Both the position numbers and the translations under genes were made by a program. DNA of 33,482 nucleotides, from NCBI GenBank assembly GCA_018004645.1, contig JAGNBV010000023.1, forward strand, positions 1 to 33,482, given 5' to 3'. This stretch comes from Bacteroidales bacterium (GTDB lineage Bacteria > Bacteroidota > Bacteroidia > Bacteroidales > CAIWKO01). The notes under the pieces were generated by a model, which saw only the letters and a program-made list of their open reading frames with translations, was not told the origin of the DNA and did no database searches. Positions within the stretch are counted from its first letter, which is position 1, and each line of letters begins with the position of its first letter. Below are positions 8,401 through 14,261 of the stretch, in pieces.

Positions 8401-9488
8401 CGGCAGGTATGCTGAAGTTGTATTTTCATGGTCAGCAGCGGGTCGTAAGTTTGTTTTGCATATTGTACCGATACCCGGTGATTCCAGATTCCATTGACGG
8501 TAATGTCGTCGGCCAGCGCTTTATACATCAGATAACAACAGGCGTTGTTGCCCCACGAAGCCCCGGCATAGCCGTTCATGAACTTCAGCCCGCCGATCTC
8601 CCAGTCGCGCATATCCACCACCGCATCACCGTTAATATCTATATCATTGGTGTATTGTCCGTCGCCGTTATAATCAAAGCGGATGGAATCGTTATAGCCC
8701 ACTATGGTCCAGGTATGGCTGGGACTGGAACCCCAGATGGTTTTTACTGCCTTGCCGCCTTCTTCGGTTCCGGCAGGCAGGGTGGCGTTTGGCGAACCAT
8801 ATTGTGCGTAAAAATTGGCCAGTCCGCCAACAGCAGATCCGTCCAGGTGGTTGTGCAGCCATTGTTTCAGCAGCATCAGCCCTTCGGGGGTGTCCACCTG
8901 GATGTTATAGCCGGTATAAAGACGATTATGCATCGCCTTGTACCACAGATTATAACCGCTCATCCAGCGTTTTTCTCCGCCATAATACAACTGGCCGCCA
9001 TAGTCAGCCACGTTGGGCACACCGCACATACGGGTTATTTCCCACGAATCATAATAGCTGGCGCCTGTATAGTTATATCCGTTATTCAGAAAATTCCAAG
9101 CAAAATGCGACACATAACGATTAGTATCCACGGTGGACGGCAAATTGCGCAAACGGTTGATTTCAAAAGTGAAATCATTGCAGATGCTGGCCGACTGGCC
9201 GCATTCGTAACCGGTTTGCCAGGTGGGATAAATCATATACGGTTGCAGTGTATTATCCACTTTATATGGCAAGGTGGTTTTATTAACATATTGATGGCCT
9301 GGAGGCACCGTCAGGTCGGGCAGCGAGGCAATTTTCATCAGCTCCTTATCGGTAAGCATAGGCATATAGCGCGAAACAAAACGGTCGGGATATGCCAAAG
9401 AGTCTAAGGAAAGGTGTTGCTGTGAAAAAATATTTACCGAACAGGCCCACGTGAACAAAAATATTGCAGTGAGTTTTTTTATTGTCAT
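5490..9488 (-). CDS. Large T9SS-exported papain-like (C1) protein with type A sorting domain
   Basis: 1332 residues. Signal peptide at 1-22 (cut near FSQ). Residues about 80-330 resemble a papain-like domain: GYECGQSASICND (Cys96), SHTWTIVGYND (His258), and NGYAGASWGNN (Asn305). Between them lies a calcium-loop-like acidic stretch at 272-294 (DYNGDG, DINGDAVVD). Downstream are beta-sandwich modules: a cadherin/putative-Ig-like segment near 490-530, CARDB-like stretches at about 760-980, and a jelly-roll-like segment near 1000-1130. The last 97 residues are a type A T9SS sorting domain (FPNPFTNQITISF, then a final strand ending RVILIK). So it is secreted through T9SS and probably attached to the surface. 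In papain the sequence is CGSCW; here CGQSAS puts Ser at the usual nucleophile position, so activity is uncertain. First gene of the O-acetylation unit. Confidence 0.82.
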   Translation of the reverse strand: MTIKKLTAIFLFTWACSVNIFSQQHLSLDSLAYPDRFVSRYMPMLTDKELMKIASLPDLTVPPGHQYVNKTTLPYKVDNTLQPYMIYPTWQTGYECGQSASICNDFTFEINRLRNLPSTVDTNRYVSHFAWNFLNNGYNYTGASYYDSWEITRMCGVPNVADYGGQLYYGGEKRWMSGYNLWYKAMHNRLYTGYNIQVDTPEGLMLLKQWLHNHLDGSAVGGLANFYAQYGSPNATLPAGTEEGGKAVKTIWGSSPSHTWTIVGYNDSIRFDYNGDGQYTNDIDINGDAVVDMRDWEIGGLKFMNGYAGASWGNNACCYLMYKALADDITVNGIWNHRVSVQYAKQTYDPLLTMKIQLQHTCRNKIKVTAGLSTNLADTRPQVVLDFPIFNFQGGEYYMRGDSTEDGKTVEFGLDISPLLTYIQPGQNAKYFLQVVEKDPSGLYPGKIMSYALIDYTAGVTQIDCPSTNVNLNNNDTTRLSVTRSVAFSKVDITTAALPSATINQPYALQMDAVNGTSPYHWDFLFDFSEKDTAGVSPAVTATQLTANASGYAVQNLAFDFPFYGEKYNKLFVSPDGYIKFDDQKYTWPFIIDKVLLFKSTKMIAPFLADLVFGSGQGFWYEGNSQYAAFRWNAYVSGQSGSSVNVVVKLFPDGKIEMYYNNINVASTTGWISAVSRGDNNNYQYTNFSNKLNVNTVTQMAVLTPPPIPVEMKITDDGLFYGTPVSEFDSIPITFKVTDNNNIENTKTLSFSSEGVIATHSVSAGTDTIINAGETVLLSVALKNIGNSVFPNAQLKISSGDIHVTITDSVEPGGNLAPDDSVVFQDAFSFVVDTAVTDNYIININLAVYNAADTFNYNLPLRVRSLILDIGAISVADGYNNILEPGENASVLTEIINIGGTTAYQINGILSTNDPYVSVISDSMYLASLVSGDTSLGFYVIHVANNVPDGHLVVFNLALSADGGYLTHKFFTIQIGGNGEDFETNDFSRFPWVTTTTGDSAWFVTTQLPFEGLYCTESGNISDNQQTSLAVTLNILNSGTVSFYRKVSCEAHPGYTNYDYFAFFIDGTEMGRWDGQTGWIRSEFPVSSGVHTFRWSYVKDYSVSTGEDCAWLDYIVFPPTIEPGSNVLQYPASLFKEQEVESVSTDSITFTNYSLTNPALYHCEISGFSANSTSTWLTPEVQYGCVDAYGSGSLKLIFNSHNLVPDTYNCLVNLTYNFTDSVSIPVTFQVVNTSGVDENSPAGYNVQAFPNPFTNQITISFTLDEPADIGIEIYDLNGKKIKTLASGELHAGIHQIPWDGTAENHSRVPAGIYYFRFIGEDAAISQRVILIK

Positions 9489-9512
9489 ATAATTGCCGGA
9501 TTATTGTTATTG

Positions 9513-9520
9513 CAAATGTA
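9513..9520 (-). promoter_or_regulatory. Candidate -7 box for the 9488-1184 unit
   Basis: The minus strand reads TACATTTG here, an exact match to the Bacteroidota -7 consensus TAnnTTTG. It would give a leader of roughly 18 nt before the ATG at 9488. No TTTG is found at the right distance upstream, so this is a half-site and could be chance in AT-rich DNA. Confidence 0.35.
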
Positions 9521-9574
9521 TGAAAATTACTTTTTGTTGTCTGATTGTTACAAATAAGTAAAATTAAATAATTG

Positions 9575-9582
9575 TACTTTTG
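9575..9582 (+). promoter_or_regulatory. Candidate -7 box for rdgB
   Basis: TACTTTTG matches TAnnTTTG exactly. Transcription would begin near 9589, just before the ATG at 9597, which argues against a GTG start at 9582. No good -33 box is seen. Confidence 0.35.
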
Positions 9583-9596
9583 TGCAAAAACAGATT

Positions 9597-10172
9597 ATGA
9601 AACTGGTTTTTACCACGAACAACAAACACAAGCTACAGGAAATCAGCCATATACTCAATAATTCAATTCTTGAAGTATTATCCCTTGAAGATATTGGGTT
9701 TAAGGGCGATATTCCTGAAACGGCAGATACCCTCGCAGGAAATGCCCTGCAAAAGGCACGTTATATCCATGAAAGATACCGGGTAGATTGTTTTGCCGAC
9801 GATACCGGCCTTGAAGTTGACTGTCTTAACGGCGCTCCCGGAGTTTATTCTGCCCGTTATGCCGGCGAAGGCTGCAATTTTGAAGACAATATTGAAAAGC
9901 TGCTGAAAGAAATGAATGATTGCAACAACCGGAAAGCCTGTTTTAAAACAGTGGTGGCTCTGATTGTGAACGGCAAGGAATACCTTTTTGAAGGTAAGGT
10001 GTGCGGCACCATACTCCGGGAGCGCAGAGGAGTGGAGGGTTTCGGCTATGATCCGTTGTTTCAGCCCGACGGCTTTGAAAAAACTTTTGCCGAGATGTCG
10101 CCCGACGAAAAAAATGTCATTAGCCACCGCTACAGGGCTATCGCCGCGCTAAAAGAATTTTTACTGAAATAA
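9597..10172 (+). CDS. rdgB: RdgB/HAM1-type non-canonical purine NTP pyrophosphatase
   Basis: 191 residues from the ATG at 9597, close to the usual length. The enzyme hydrolyses dITP, dXTP and ITP to the monophosphates and so keeps deaminated purines out of DNA and RNA. Family motifs are all present: [15 protein letters not shown] at the N-terminus (substrate loop with the conserved Asn and Lys), [20 protein letters not shown] with the metal-binding acidic residues, [14 protein letters not shown], and SHRYRA near the end. A GTG five codons upstream is in frame but overlaps the promoter-like box, so ATG is preferred. It is divergent from the large T9SS gene and convergent with the next gene, with 24 bp between the 3' ends. 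Likely a monocistronic housekeeping gene. Confidence 0.95.
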   Translation: MKLVFTTNNKHKLQEISHILNNSILEVLSLEDIGFKGDIPETADTLAGNALQKARYIHERYRVDCFADDTGLEVDCLNGAPGVYSARYAGEGCNFEDNIEKLLKEMNDCNNRKACFKTVVALIVNGKEYLFEGKVCGTILRERRGVEGFGYDPLFQPDGFEKTFAEMSPDEKNVISHRYRAIAALKEFLLK

Positions 10173-10196
10173 AAAGGTAAACAACCTATAAAATAG

Positions 10197-10883
10197 TTAC
10201 CACCCTCCGAAACCGTAATAAGGGCGCATACCTCCCAAGCCATGGTATTGGTTCATTCCGTGGTGAATTCCCTGATTAAAATCGTTCTGGTTATTATACG
10301 AGCCAGAATAATAGGCCGGGTTTCGGTCAGAAAAATTTACTTGTGCACCGATGGTCAGGTTTTCAGTGATCTTGTATTCTGCGCCGACCATTATGCCATA
10401 ATTATTCAATGATCTTTTCTGGCTGTTCAGATCGGAAGTTTGCGGCTGGTTCAGGTCAAAAGTTTTATAAACTGCGCCCGAAATCAGCAACTTATCGTTG
10501 ACCAAATAATTGCCGCGGGCAAAGACTGACAGACAGGCTGGATTTTTGCCAAAATAAAACTCGTTTATTCCGTTATTGTTGAATCCCTGGATATAACTTG
10601 CCCCCACATCGAGGCGGAATTTCGACGATACGCGATAAGTTAAAAATGGCGATGCATAAGTATAAGTACCAGAGCCGTATTTGGAGCCGCTCACCCCCAC
10701 GCCCATCTCCATCGAAAAGCCAAGGCGGTTGTGCTTTAGCAGGGATTTACTGTTCCCAAAATTGTCAATTGTCGTTTTTGAGGAGGTGTCCGCCGGAGAA
10801 TAATAATCATATTGAGCAAAGGCCGTTCCTGTAATGAAAAACAGAACAAAAGAAAAAAGAATTAAACGTTTTGACAGGTTCAT
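10197..10883 (-). CDS. Outer-membrane beta-barrel-like protein, unknown function
   Basis: 228 residues from the ATG at 10883, which places a normal signal peptide (MNLSKRLILFSFVLFF, cut after AFAQ) at the N-terminus; an ATG 11 codons earlier would put charged residues in front of it. The mature protein has alternating strands such as LGFSMEMGVGVSG, FLTYRVSSKFRLDVGASYIQ, KLLISGAVYKTFDL, NYGIMVGAEYKIT and LTIGAQVNFSD. This pattern fits a small outer-membrane barrel of about eight strands. The tail from about residue 190 is rich in Gly, Tyr, His and Asn, which is unlike a barrel and may be exposed or disordered. No family recognised. Confidence 0.7.
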   Translation of the reverse strand: MNLSKRLILFSFVLFFITGTAFAQYDYYSPADTSSKTTIDNFGNSKSLLKHNRLGFSMEMGVGVSGSKYGSGTYTYASPFLTYRVSSKFRLDVGASYIQGFNNNGINEFYFGKNPACLSVFARGNYLVNDKLLISGAVYKTFDLNQPQTSDLNSQKRSLNNYGIMVGAEYKITENLTIGAQVNFSDRNPAYYSGSYNNQNDFNQGIHHGMNQYHGLGGMRPYYGFGGW

Positions 10884-10964
10884 TAGTGAGTTTCTTTTGT
10901 TTCTTGCTATAAACATTTTTATGTCTGAATTATTGTAACAAAATTACGAAATCTTTTTTTAAAT

Positions 10965-10992
10965 GCAAGTGTCGGGGTGCAAGTGTCGGGGT
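10965..10992. repeat. 14-bp perfect tandem duplication
   Basis: GCAAGTGTCGGGGT occurs at 10965-10978 and again directly at 10979-10992. The second copy forms the start of the left arm of the palindrome at 10983-11033, so part of the palindrome arm has been duplicated in tandem, as replication slippage at a hairpin base would do. Confidence 0.85.
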
Positions 10993-11033
10993 GACTGCCT
11001 TCAGTGCATGCCGGCGCGCAGTCACCCCAACAC
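10983..11033. repeat. Long palindrome, copy A of three
   Basis: Left arm 10983-10998 (GTGTCGGGGTGACTGC) and right arm 11018-11033 pair over 16 bp with one mismatch, around a 19-base GC-rich loop containing GCCGGCGC. On the minus strand it begins 2 bases after the TAA of the methyltransferase gene, so it may shield the mRNA end or stop transcription, although no T-run follows. Same family as 11897-11946 and 12985-13037. Confidence 0.9.
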
Positions 11034-11035
11034 TA

Positions 11036-11851
11036 TTACACTGCAAATCCCCGTTGTCGTTTTGCCTCGTAAACCATTATAGCTACCGAATTGGATACAT
11101 TTAACGAGTCGATGGTTCCCAACATAGGAATTTTAACGATTTTGTCGGCAGCAAGGCGCCATTTTTCGGTAAGGCCGGTGGCTTCGGTCCCGAAAACCAG
11201 GGCGGATGGAATAGAAAAATCGGTTTGGTAATAAAACTCTTCTGTTTGAAGTGCGGCAGCAAAAATCGCAATATTCTTTTTTTTCAGCCAGGCAATGGCT
11301 TCATCGGAAGTGCAGGCAATTACTTTTTGCGTAAAGACACAACCAATGCCCGAACGTATGACATTTGGATTATAAATATCGGTTTCCGGGTCGCAGATAA
11401 TCAGCAGATCGACGCCGGCGGCATCGCAGGTGCGCAACACAGCGCCCAGGTTTCCCGGCTTTTCAACGGTTTCGAGGATTACAACCAGCGGGTTGGCGGA
11501 AAGTTTCACAGATTCAAGGTCGAGATAACGGGATTTGCCTAAAAAAATGATCCCTCCGCTGTCGTCGCGGTAAGCTACTTTGGCGAAGACCTCTTTAGAA
11601 ATAAAACATAAATTCCCGGGAGGACATACGGCGATGCATTGTTCCACAAGAGCCTTATCTGTTGCTATTTCGTGACATATAAAAACCGAATCTGCTTCAA
11701 TACCGGCCGTCAGCGCCTGGCGGATCTCTTTTTCGCCTTCCACAACCATCAGGCCCTGCGCTTTACGTTCAGATTGCTTGCGCATCAGCAACGCGACGTT
11801 TTTAATCCGCTTGTTGCTGAGGCTGGTGATGGTTTCGGGGGTTGAGTTCAT
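11036..11851 (-). CDS. SpoU/TrmH-family RNA 2'-O-methyltransferase
   Basis: 271 residues from the ATG at 11851. Members use S-adenosylmethionine to methylate the ribose 2'-OH of tRNA or rRNA through a knotted fold. The N-terminal segment (RIKNVALLMRKQSERKAQGL, then EGEKEIRQAL) is the substrate-binding domain of the TrmH/RlmB group. The three SpoU motifs follow: ETVEKPGNLGAVLRTCDAAG (motif 1, with the conserved Asn and Arg), ALVFGTEATGLTEKW (motif 2), and IPMLGTIDSLNVSNSVAIMV (motif 3). The exact target nucleotide cannot be told from sequence. An upstream ATG would add 29 residues, but that extension reads through the palindrome at 11897-11946 and does not resemble the family, so it is rejected. 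Confidence 0.92.
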   Translation of the reverse strand: MNSTPETITSLSNKRIKNVALLMRKQSERKAQGLMVVEGEKEIRQALTAGIEADSVFICHEIATDKALVEQCIAVCPPGNLCFISKEVFAKVAYRDDSGGIIFLGKSRYLDLESVKLSANPLVVILETVEKPGNLGAVLRTCDAAGVDLLIICDPETDIYNPNVIRSGIGCVFTQKVIACTSDEAIAWLKKKNIAIFAAALQTEEFYYQTDFSIPSALVFGTEATGLTEKWRLAADKIVKIPMLGTIDSLNVSNSVAIMVYEAKRQRGFAV

Positions 11852-11896
11852 GTTGCTCGAAATGTATGGCAAAAATAGAAAAAAACCGGTAAATAA

Positions 11897-11946
11897 TTGA
11901 CGGGGTGACTGAGCGTATGCTTTTGCTATGGTAGTCACCCCGTCAA
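11897..11946. repeat. Long palindrome, copy B of three
   Basis: Left arm 11897-11910 (TTGACGGGGTGACT) and right arm 11933-11946 are perfect complements over 14 bp, around a 22-base loop. It starts 7 bases after the stop codon of the DUF4349 gene on the minus strand. The GGGGTGACT core is shared with copies A and C; the loop sequence differs. Confidence 0.9.
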
Positions 11947-11953
11947 TAACCTG

Positions 11954-12871
11954 TTACTTATTTTGTTGTTGTTGCAAACGGGCGGCTCTTTTTTTCCGGG
12001 CTTTTCTAACAAAATACCTGATCACAAAAAAAGTAATCAGACCAACTAACCACAAGGGCCACAGATAAATAATTGCAAGGAAAAATGTAACCAATCCCTG
12101 CCAGCCCCACGAAAGCGCTTTTTTCAGTTTATAGCCAAACCCTTCGCTTTGTGCCGGCAGAATGTTTCCCTGTTCATAAAACGTAAGGTTGATAGTACTT
12201 AGTTCAACCTTGTTGCTGAGATATTTCAGCCGGCCTTCGAGCGATTCAATCTCTTCCTGCAGAGTGCGGATGTATTGCTGTACTTCGAGAATATCGTTGA
12301 TTGTGTATGCTTTTTTTAGTATGATTTCGTACTGGAGCATGGCGTCTTTTTTGGATTTCAGCCGCGCGTTAATGTCAACAAATTCTTCAGTAACATCTTC
12401 TGCATTGATTCTTTTATAATCCACAAAAACGGCTTCTTTGAGAAGGTTTTCAACGAGCGCATCAAAATTTGCAGCATCCACCCTGATGACCATGACATTG
12501 GTGGTTCGGTATTCATCGCCGGTCTGGTTTTCGGATGACACATAGCCCTTATGTATTTTAATAATGTCGAGGATTTTGGTGCGGGCTTTGCCGTATTTAT
12601 CAACTTTAAAACTGATGTCGGCGGTTTTGATGATTTTCTGAGGGATTTTTTCTGTAGCAACTTGCGGCGCATTTTGTTCGGAACTTTTTTCATATTCCGT
12701 AACAGTTCCCGCCGATTTTTGTCCCGATTCTTCTGCTGCAACAGCATCAGGTGAATAGGGTTGATCGGTTACACGGGAAATTTCGTCGGCGAATTTTTCC
12801 TTTTTTTGGCCACAACTGCCCAGAAGGAGTAGGCTTAAAAAGAACGATAATAAGATGATTTTGATTTTCAT
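11954..12871 (-). CDS. DUF4349-family lipoprotein
   Basis: 305 residues. The N-terminus is a lipoprotein signal: hydrophobic run then LLLGSC, with Cys20 the likely lipidated residue. Residues about 77-235 match the DUF4349 pattern: KIIKTADISFKVDKYGKA, IHKGYVSSENQTG, MVIRVDAANFDALVENLL, DVTEEFVDINARLKSK and a coiled-coil stretch ending EIESLEGRLKYLSNKVELST. A single membrane segment (about 258-287, rich in Trp, Leu and Ile) comes next, then a basic tail KKRAARLQQQQNK. The function of DUF4349 is unknown; it is an envelope protein. The gene is followed by palindrome B and divergent from the operon at 13313. Confidence 0.88.
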   Translation of the reverse strand: MKIKIILLSFFLSLLLLGSCGQKKEKFADEISRVTDQPYSPDAVAAEESGQKSAGTVTEYEKSSEQNAPQVATEKIPQKIIKTADISFKVDKYGKARTKILDIIKIHKGYVSSENQTGDEYRTTNVMVIRVDAANFDALVENLLKEAVFVDYKRINAEDVTEEFVDINARLKSKKDAMLQYEIILKKAYTINDILEVQQYIRTLQEEIESLEGRLKYLSNKVELSTINLTFYEQGNILPAQSEGFGYKLKKALSWGWQGLVTFFLAIIYLWPLWLVGLITFFVIRYFVRKARKKRAARLQQQQNK

Positions 12872-12984
12872 GGCTTTAGGTTTTTGGTTTTTGATTTAAT
12901 AAAAACGAGGATTAGATATTTTTTATGCAAAAATTCCATAATAAAAATAATACTTTTTGTTGTAACTGAAAATTTTTTAGTTGT

Positions 12985-13037
12985 AGTGTCGGGGTGACTG
13001 CATACAGCATAGGCCGGCGCGCAGTCACCCCGACACT
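12985..13037. repeat. Long palindrome, copy C of three
   Basis: Left arm 12985-13001 (AGTGTCGGGGTGACTGC) and right arm 13021-13037 are perfect complements over 17 bp with a 19-base loop. The inner sequence GGCCGGCGC is close to that of copy A. Unlike A and B, it is not next to a stop codon: it lies in the 441-bp gap between two divergent genes, 114 bp upstream of the DUF4349 start. Confidence 0.92.
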
Positions 13038-13044
13038 GGTATAT

Positions 13045-13187
13045 GAGGCTGTCTCAAAATAAGCCTTTGCTGAAAATCATCATTACCCCATCCCTGAATG
13101 GAGTGCTGATTTTCAGCAACTTCCACCCTTTAGGGAGGGGAAATGAAAGCGGTGAAAATCACAAAATGAACATTTTGAAACAGTCCC
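13045..13187. mobile_element. MITE-like element with IS-type ends, about 143 bp
   Basis: GAGGCTGTCTCAAAAT at 13045-13060 matches the reverse complement of 13172-13187 at 13 of 16 positions. Ends of the type GGGACTGTYTCAAAA occur in several IS groups. The interior has no gene but is structured: a perfect 13-bp inverted repeat (13067-13079 with 13107-13119) and smaller palindromes (CAAAATG/CATTTTG at 13162-13176). No target duplication could be recognised. With palindrome C and the promoter it accounts for most of the gap 12872-13312. Confidence 0.55.
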
Positions 13188-13250
13188 TTCTTGATAGGTA
13201 AAAATATTCACCTGTATATCTGCTGATTAGCTCGTTATTAAAAATTTTTC

Positions 13251-13281
13251 TTGACTTTTCTTTTTTCACGCATTAACTTTG
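13251..13281 (+). promoter_or_regulatory. Bacteroidota-type promoter for the 13313-18226 operon
   Basis: TTG at 13251-13253 and an exact TAnnTTTG box (TAACTTTG, 13274-13281) are 20 bp apart, the expected spacing. Transcription would begin near 13289, about 25 nt before the ATG at 13313. Confidence 0.6.
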
Positions 13282-13312
13282 TGCCGCAAAGTACTTTTTA
13301 AATCAAACAATA

Positions 13313-13948
13313 ATGAACCAGCAAAACGAACACTTAAAAAACCTTTCGGAGATACGCTCCCTGATGGAATCTTCCACGAAATTTCTTTCGCTGAGCGGAC
13401 TGGCAGGGGTTTTTATTGGCATCTTCGCATTGTGCGGTGCGGTCGTAGCCTACCTCTACCTGAGCCTCGATATTTTCAGCGACAATTATTATATCCATCT
13501 GTCGAGCGGAAAATCCTTCAATTTTGGGAATGTGGCATTTTTTGTTACCGATGCTGTAATCGTTCTGTTGCTTGCGTTGGCGGTGGGTATGATATTCACC
13601 ATCCGCAAGGCTCGCAAAAAAGGACAGGCAATATGGAATGCGGCAGTGAAAAAATTTCTTATCAACCTGTTTATTCCTTTGGTTGCGGGAGGGTTGTTTT
13701 GCCTGGTGCTTTTGTACTACCATTATATTCCACTGATAGCCCCCGCTATGCTTGTTTTTTACGGTATTTCGCTGGTCAGCGCCTCGGTTTTCACTTTTTC
13801 TTTGATAAGATACCTGGGCTACAGTGAAATTATTCTCGGATTGATTTCCTGTTTTTTTCCAGGTTACGGATTGATTTTCTGGGCGGTGGGATTCGGACTG
13901 CTGCATATTATTTATGGAACCGTGATGCGTTTTAAATACGAGAGATGA
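13313..13948 (+). CDS. Five- or six-TM membrane protein, partner of the following regulator
   Basis: 211 residues. After a soluble N-terminus of about 25 residues (NEHLKNLSEIRSLMESSTKF) there are five or six hydrophobic segments: about 26-50, 75-95, 115-136, 142-165, 170-185 and 187-203. A short basic stretch (RKARKKGQ) between the second and third suggests a cytoplasmic loop. I recognise no named family or catalytic motif. The stop overlaps the start of the winged-helix gene by four bases (ATGA), so the two are translationally coupled. A membrane protein coupled to a small DNA-binding protein may sense a signal or hold the regulator, but this is inference. Confidence 0.8.
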   Translation: MNQQNEHLKNLSEIRSLMESSTKFLSLSGLAGVFIGIFALCGAVVAYLYLSLDIFSDNYYIHLSSGKSFNFGNVAFFVTDAVIVLLLALAVGMIFTIRKARKKGQAIWNAAVKKFLINLFIPLVAGGLFCLVLLYYHYIPLIAPAMLVFYGISLVSASVFTFSLIRYLGYSEIILGLISCFFPGYGLIFWAVGFGLLHIIYGTVMRFKYER

Positions 13949-14250
13949 GCGAAGAATTTGACATAAACAACCTTGACAAGGTCTTTGAGAGCAGGATACG
14001 GCTGGGGGTGATGTCGGTGCTGAGTGTAAACGACTATGCAGATTTCAACACACTGAAATCACTGCTGAAAGTTACCGACGGCAATCTTGCCAGCCACATC
14101 AGCGCATTGGAAAAATGCAATTTTATTTTGGTAAACAAAGAGTTTGTGGGAAAAAAACCACGGACTACATACAAAATTACTGAAGAAGGCAGGTTGGCGT
14201 TTGAACGGCATCTCTCTTTTCTCGAGAAATTAATTCAATTAAACAAATAA
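13945..14250 (+). CDS. Winged-helix transcriptional regulator (MarR/PadR-like, HTH_34 type)
   Basis: 101 residues, essentially a single winged-helix domain. LDKVFESRIRLGVMSVLSVN forms the first helices, FNTLKSLLKVTDGNLASHIS covers the recognition helix, and KKPRTTYKITEEGRLAFERH forms the wing and final helix. The pattern is that of small one-domain regulators that act as dimers. There is no obvious ligand domain, so sensing may depend on the overlapping membrane protein. The next gene begins 11 bp downstream. It probably controls the operon it sits in, but no operator repeat was identified at the promoter near 13251-13281. Confidence 0.88.
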   Translation: MSEEFDINNLDKVFESRIRLGVMSVLSVNDYADFNTLKSLLKVTDGNLASHISALEKCNFILVNKEFVGKKPRTTYKITEEGRLAFERHLSFLEKLIQLNK

Positions 14251-14261
14251 AAAATCATACC

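Noticed and set aside
8409..9407. 332-aa plus-strand frame inside the large T9SS gene
   Set aside because: It lies wholly opposite a gene with signal peptide, papain-like motifs and a sorting domain; its own sequence is low-quality and has no domain.
10983..11033. Standard intrinsic terminator
   Set aside because: On the minus strand the stem follows a stop codon, but there is no T-run after it, and copy C is not at a gene end.
11852..11938. 29-residue N-terminal extension of the SpoU/TrmH methyltransferase
   Set aside because: The extension is translated from palindrome B and its flank and does not fit the family start.
10983..13037. CRISPR array or tandem repeat cluster
   Set aside because: Three palindromes in three different gaps with genes between them, not regularly spaced repeats with spacers.
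13279..13827. 182-aa plus-strand frame overlapping the 211-aa membrane protein
   Set aside because: Cys- and Arg-rich composition typical of a wrong frame; it begins at the end of the -7 box, and the other frame has membrane segments and ATGA coupling to the regulator.
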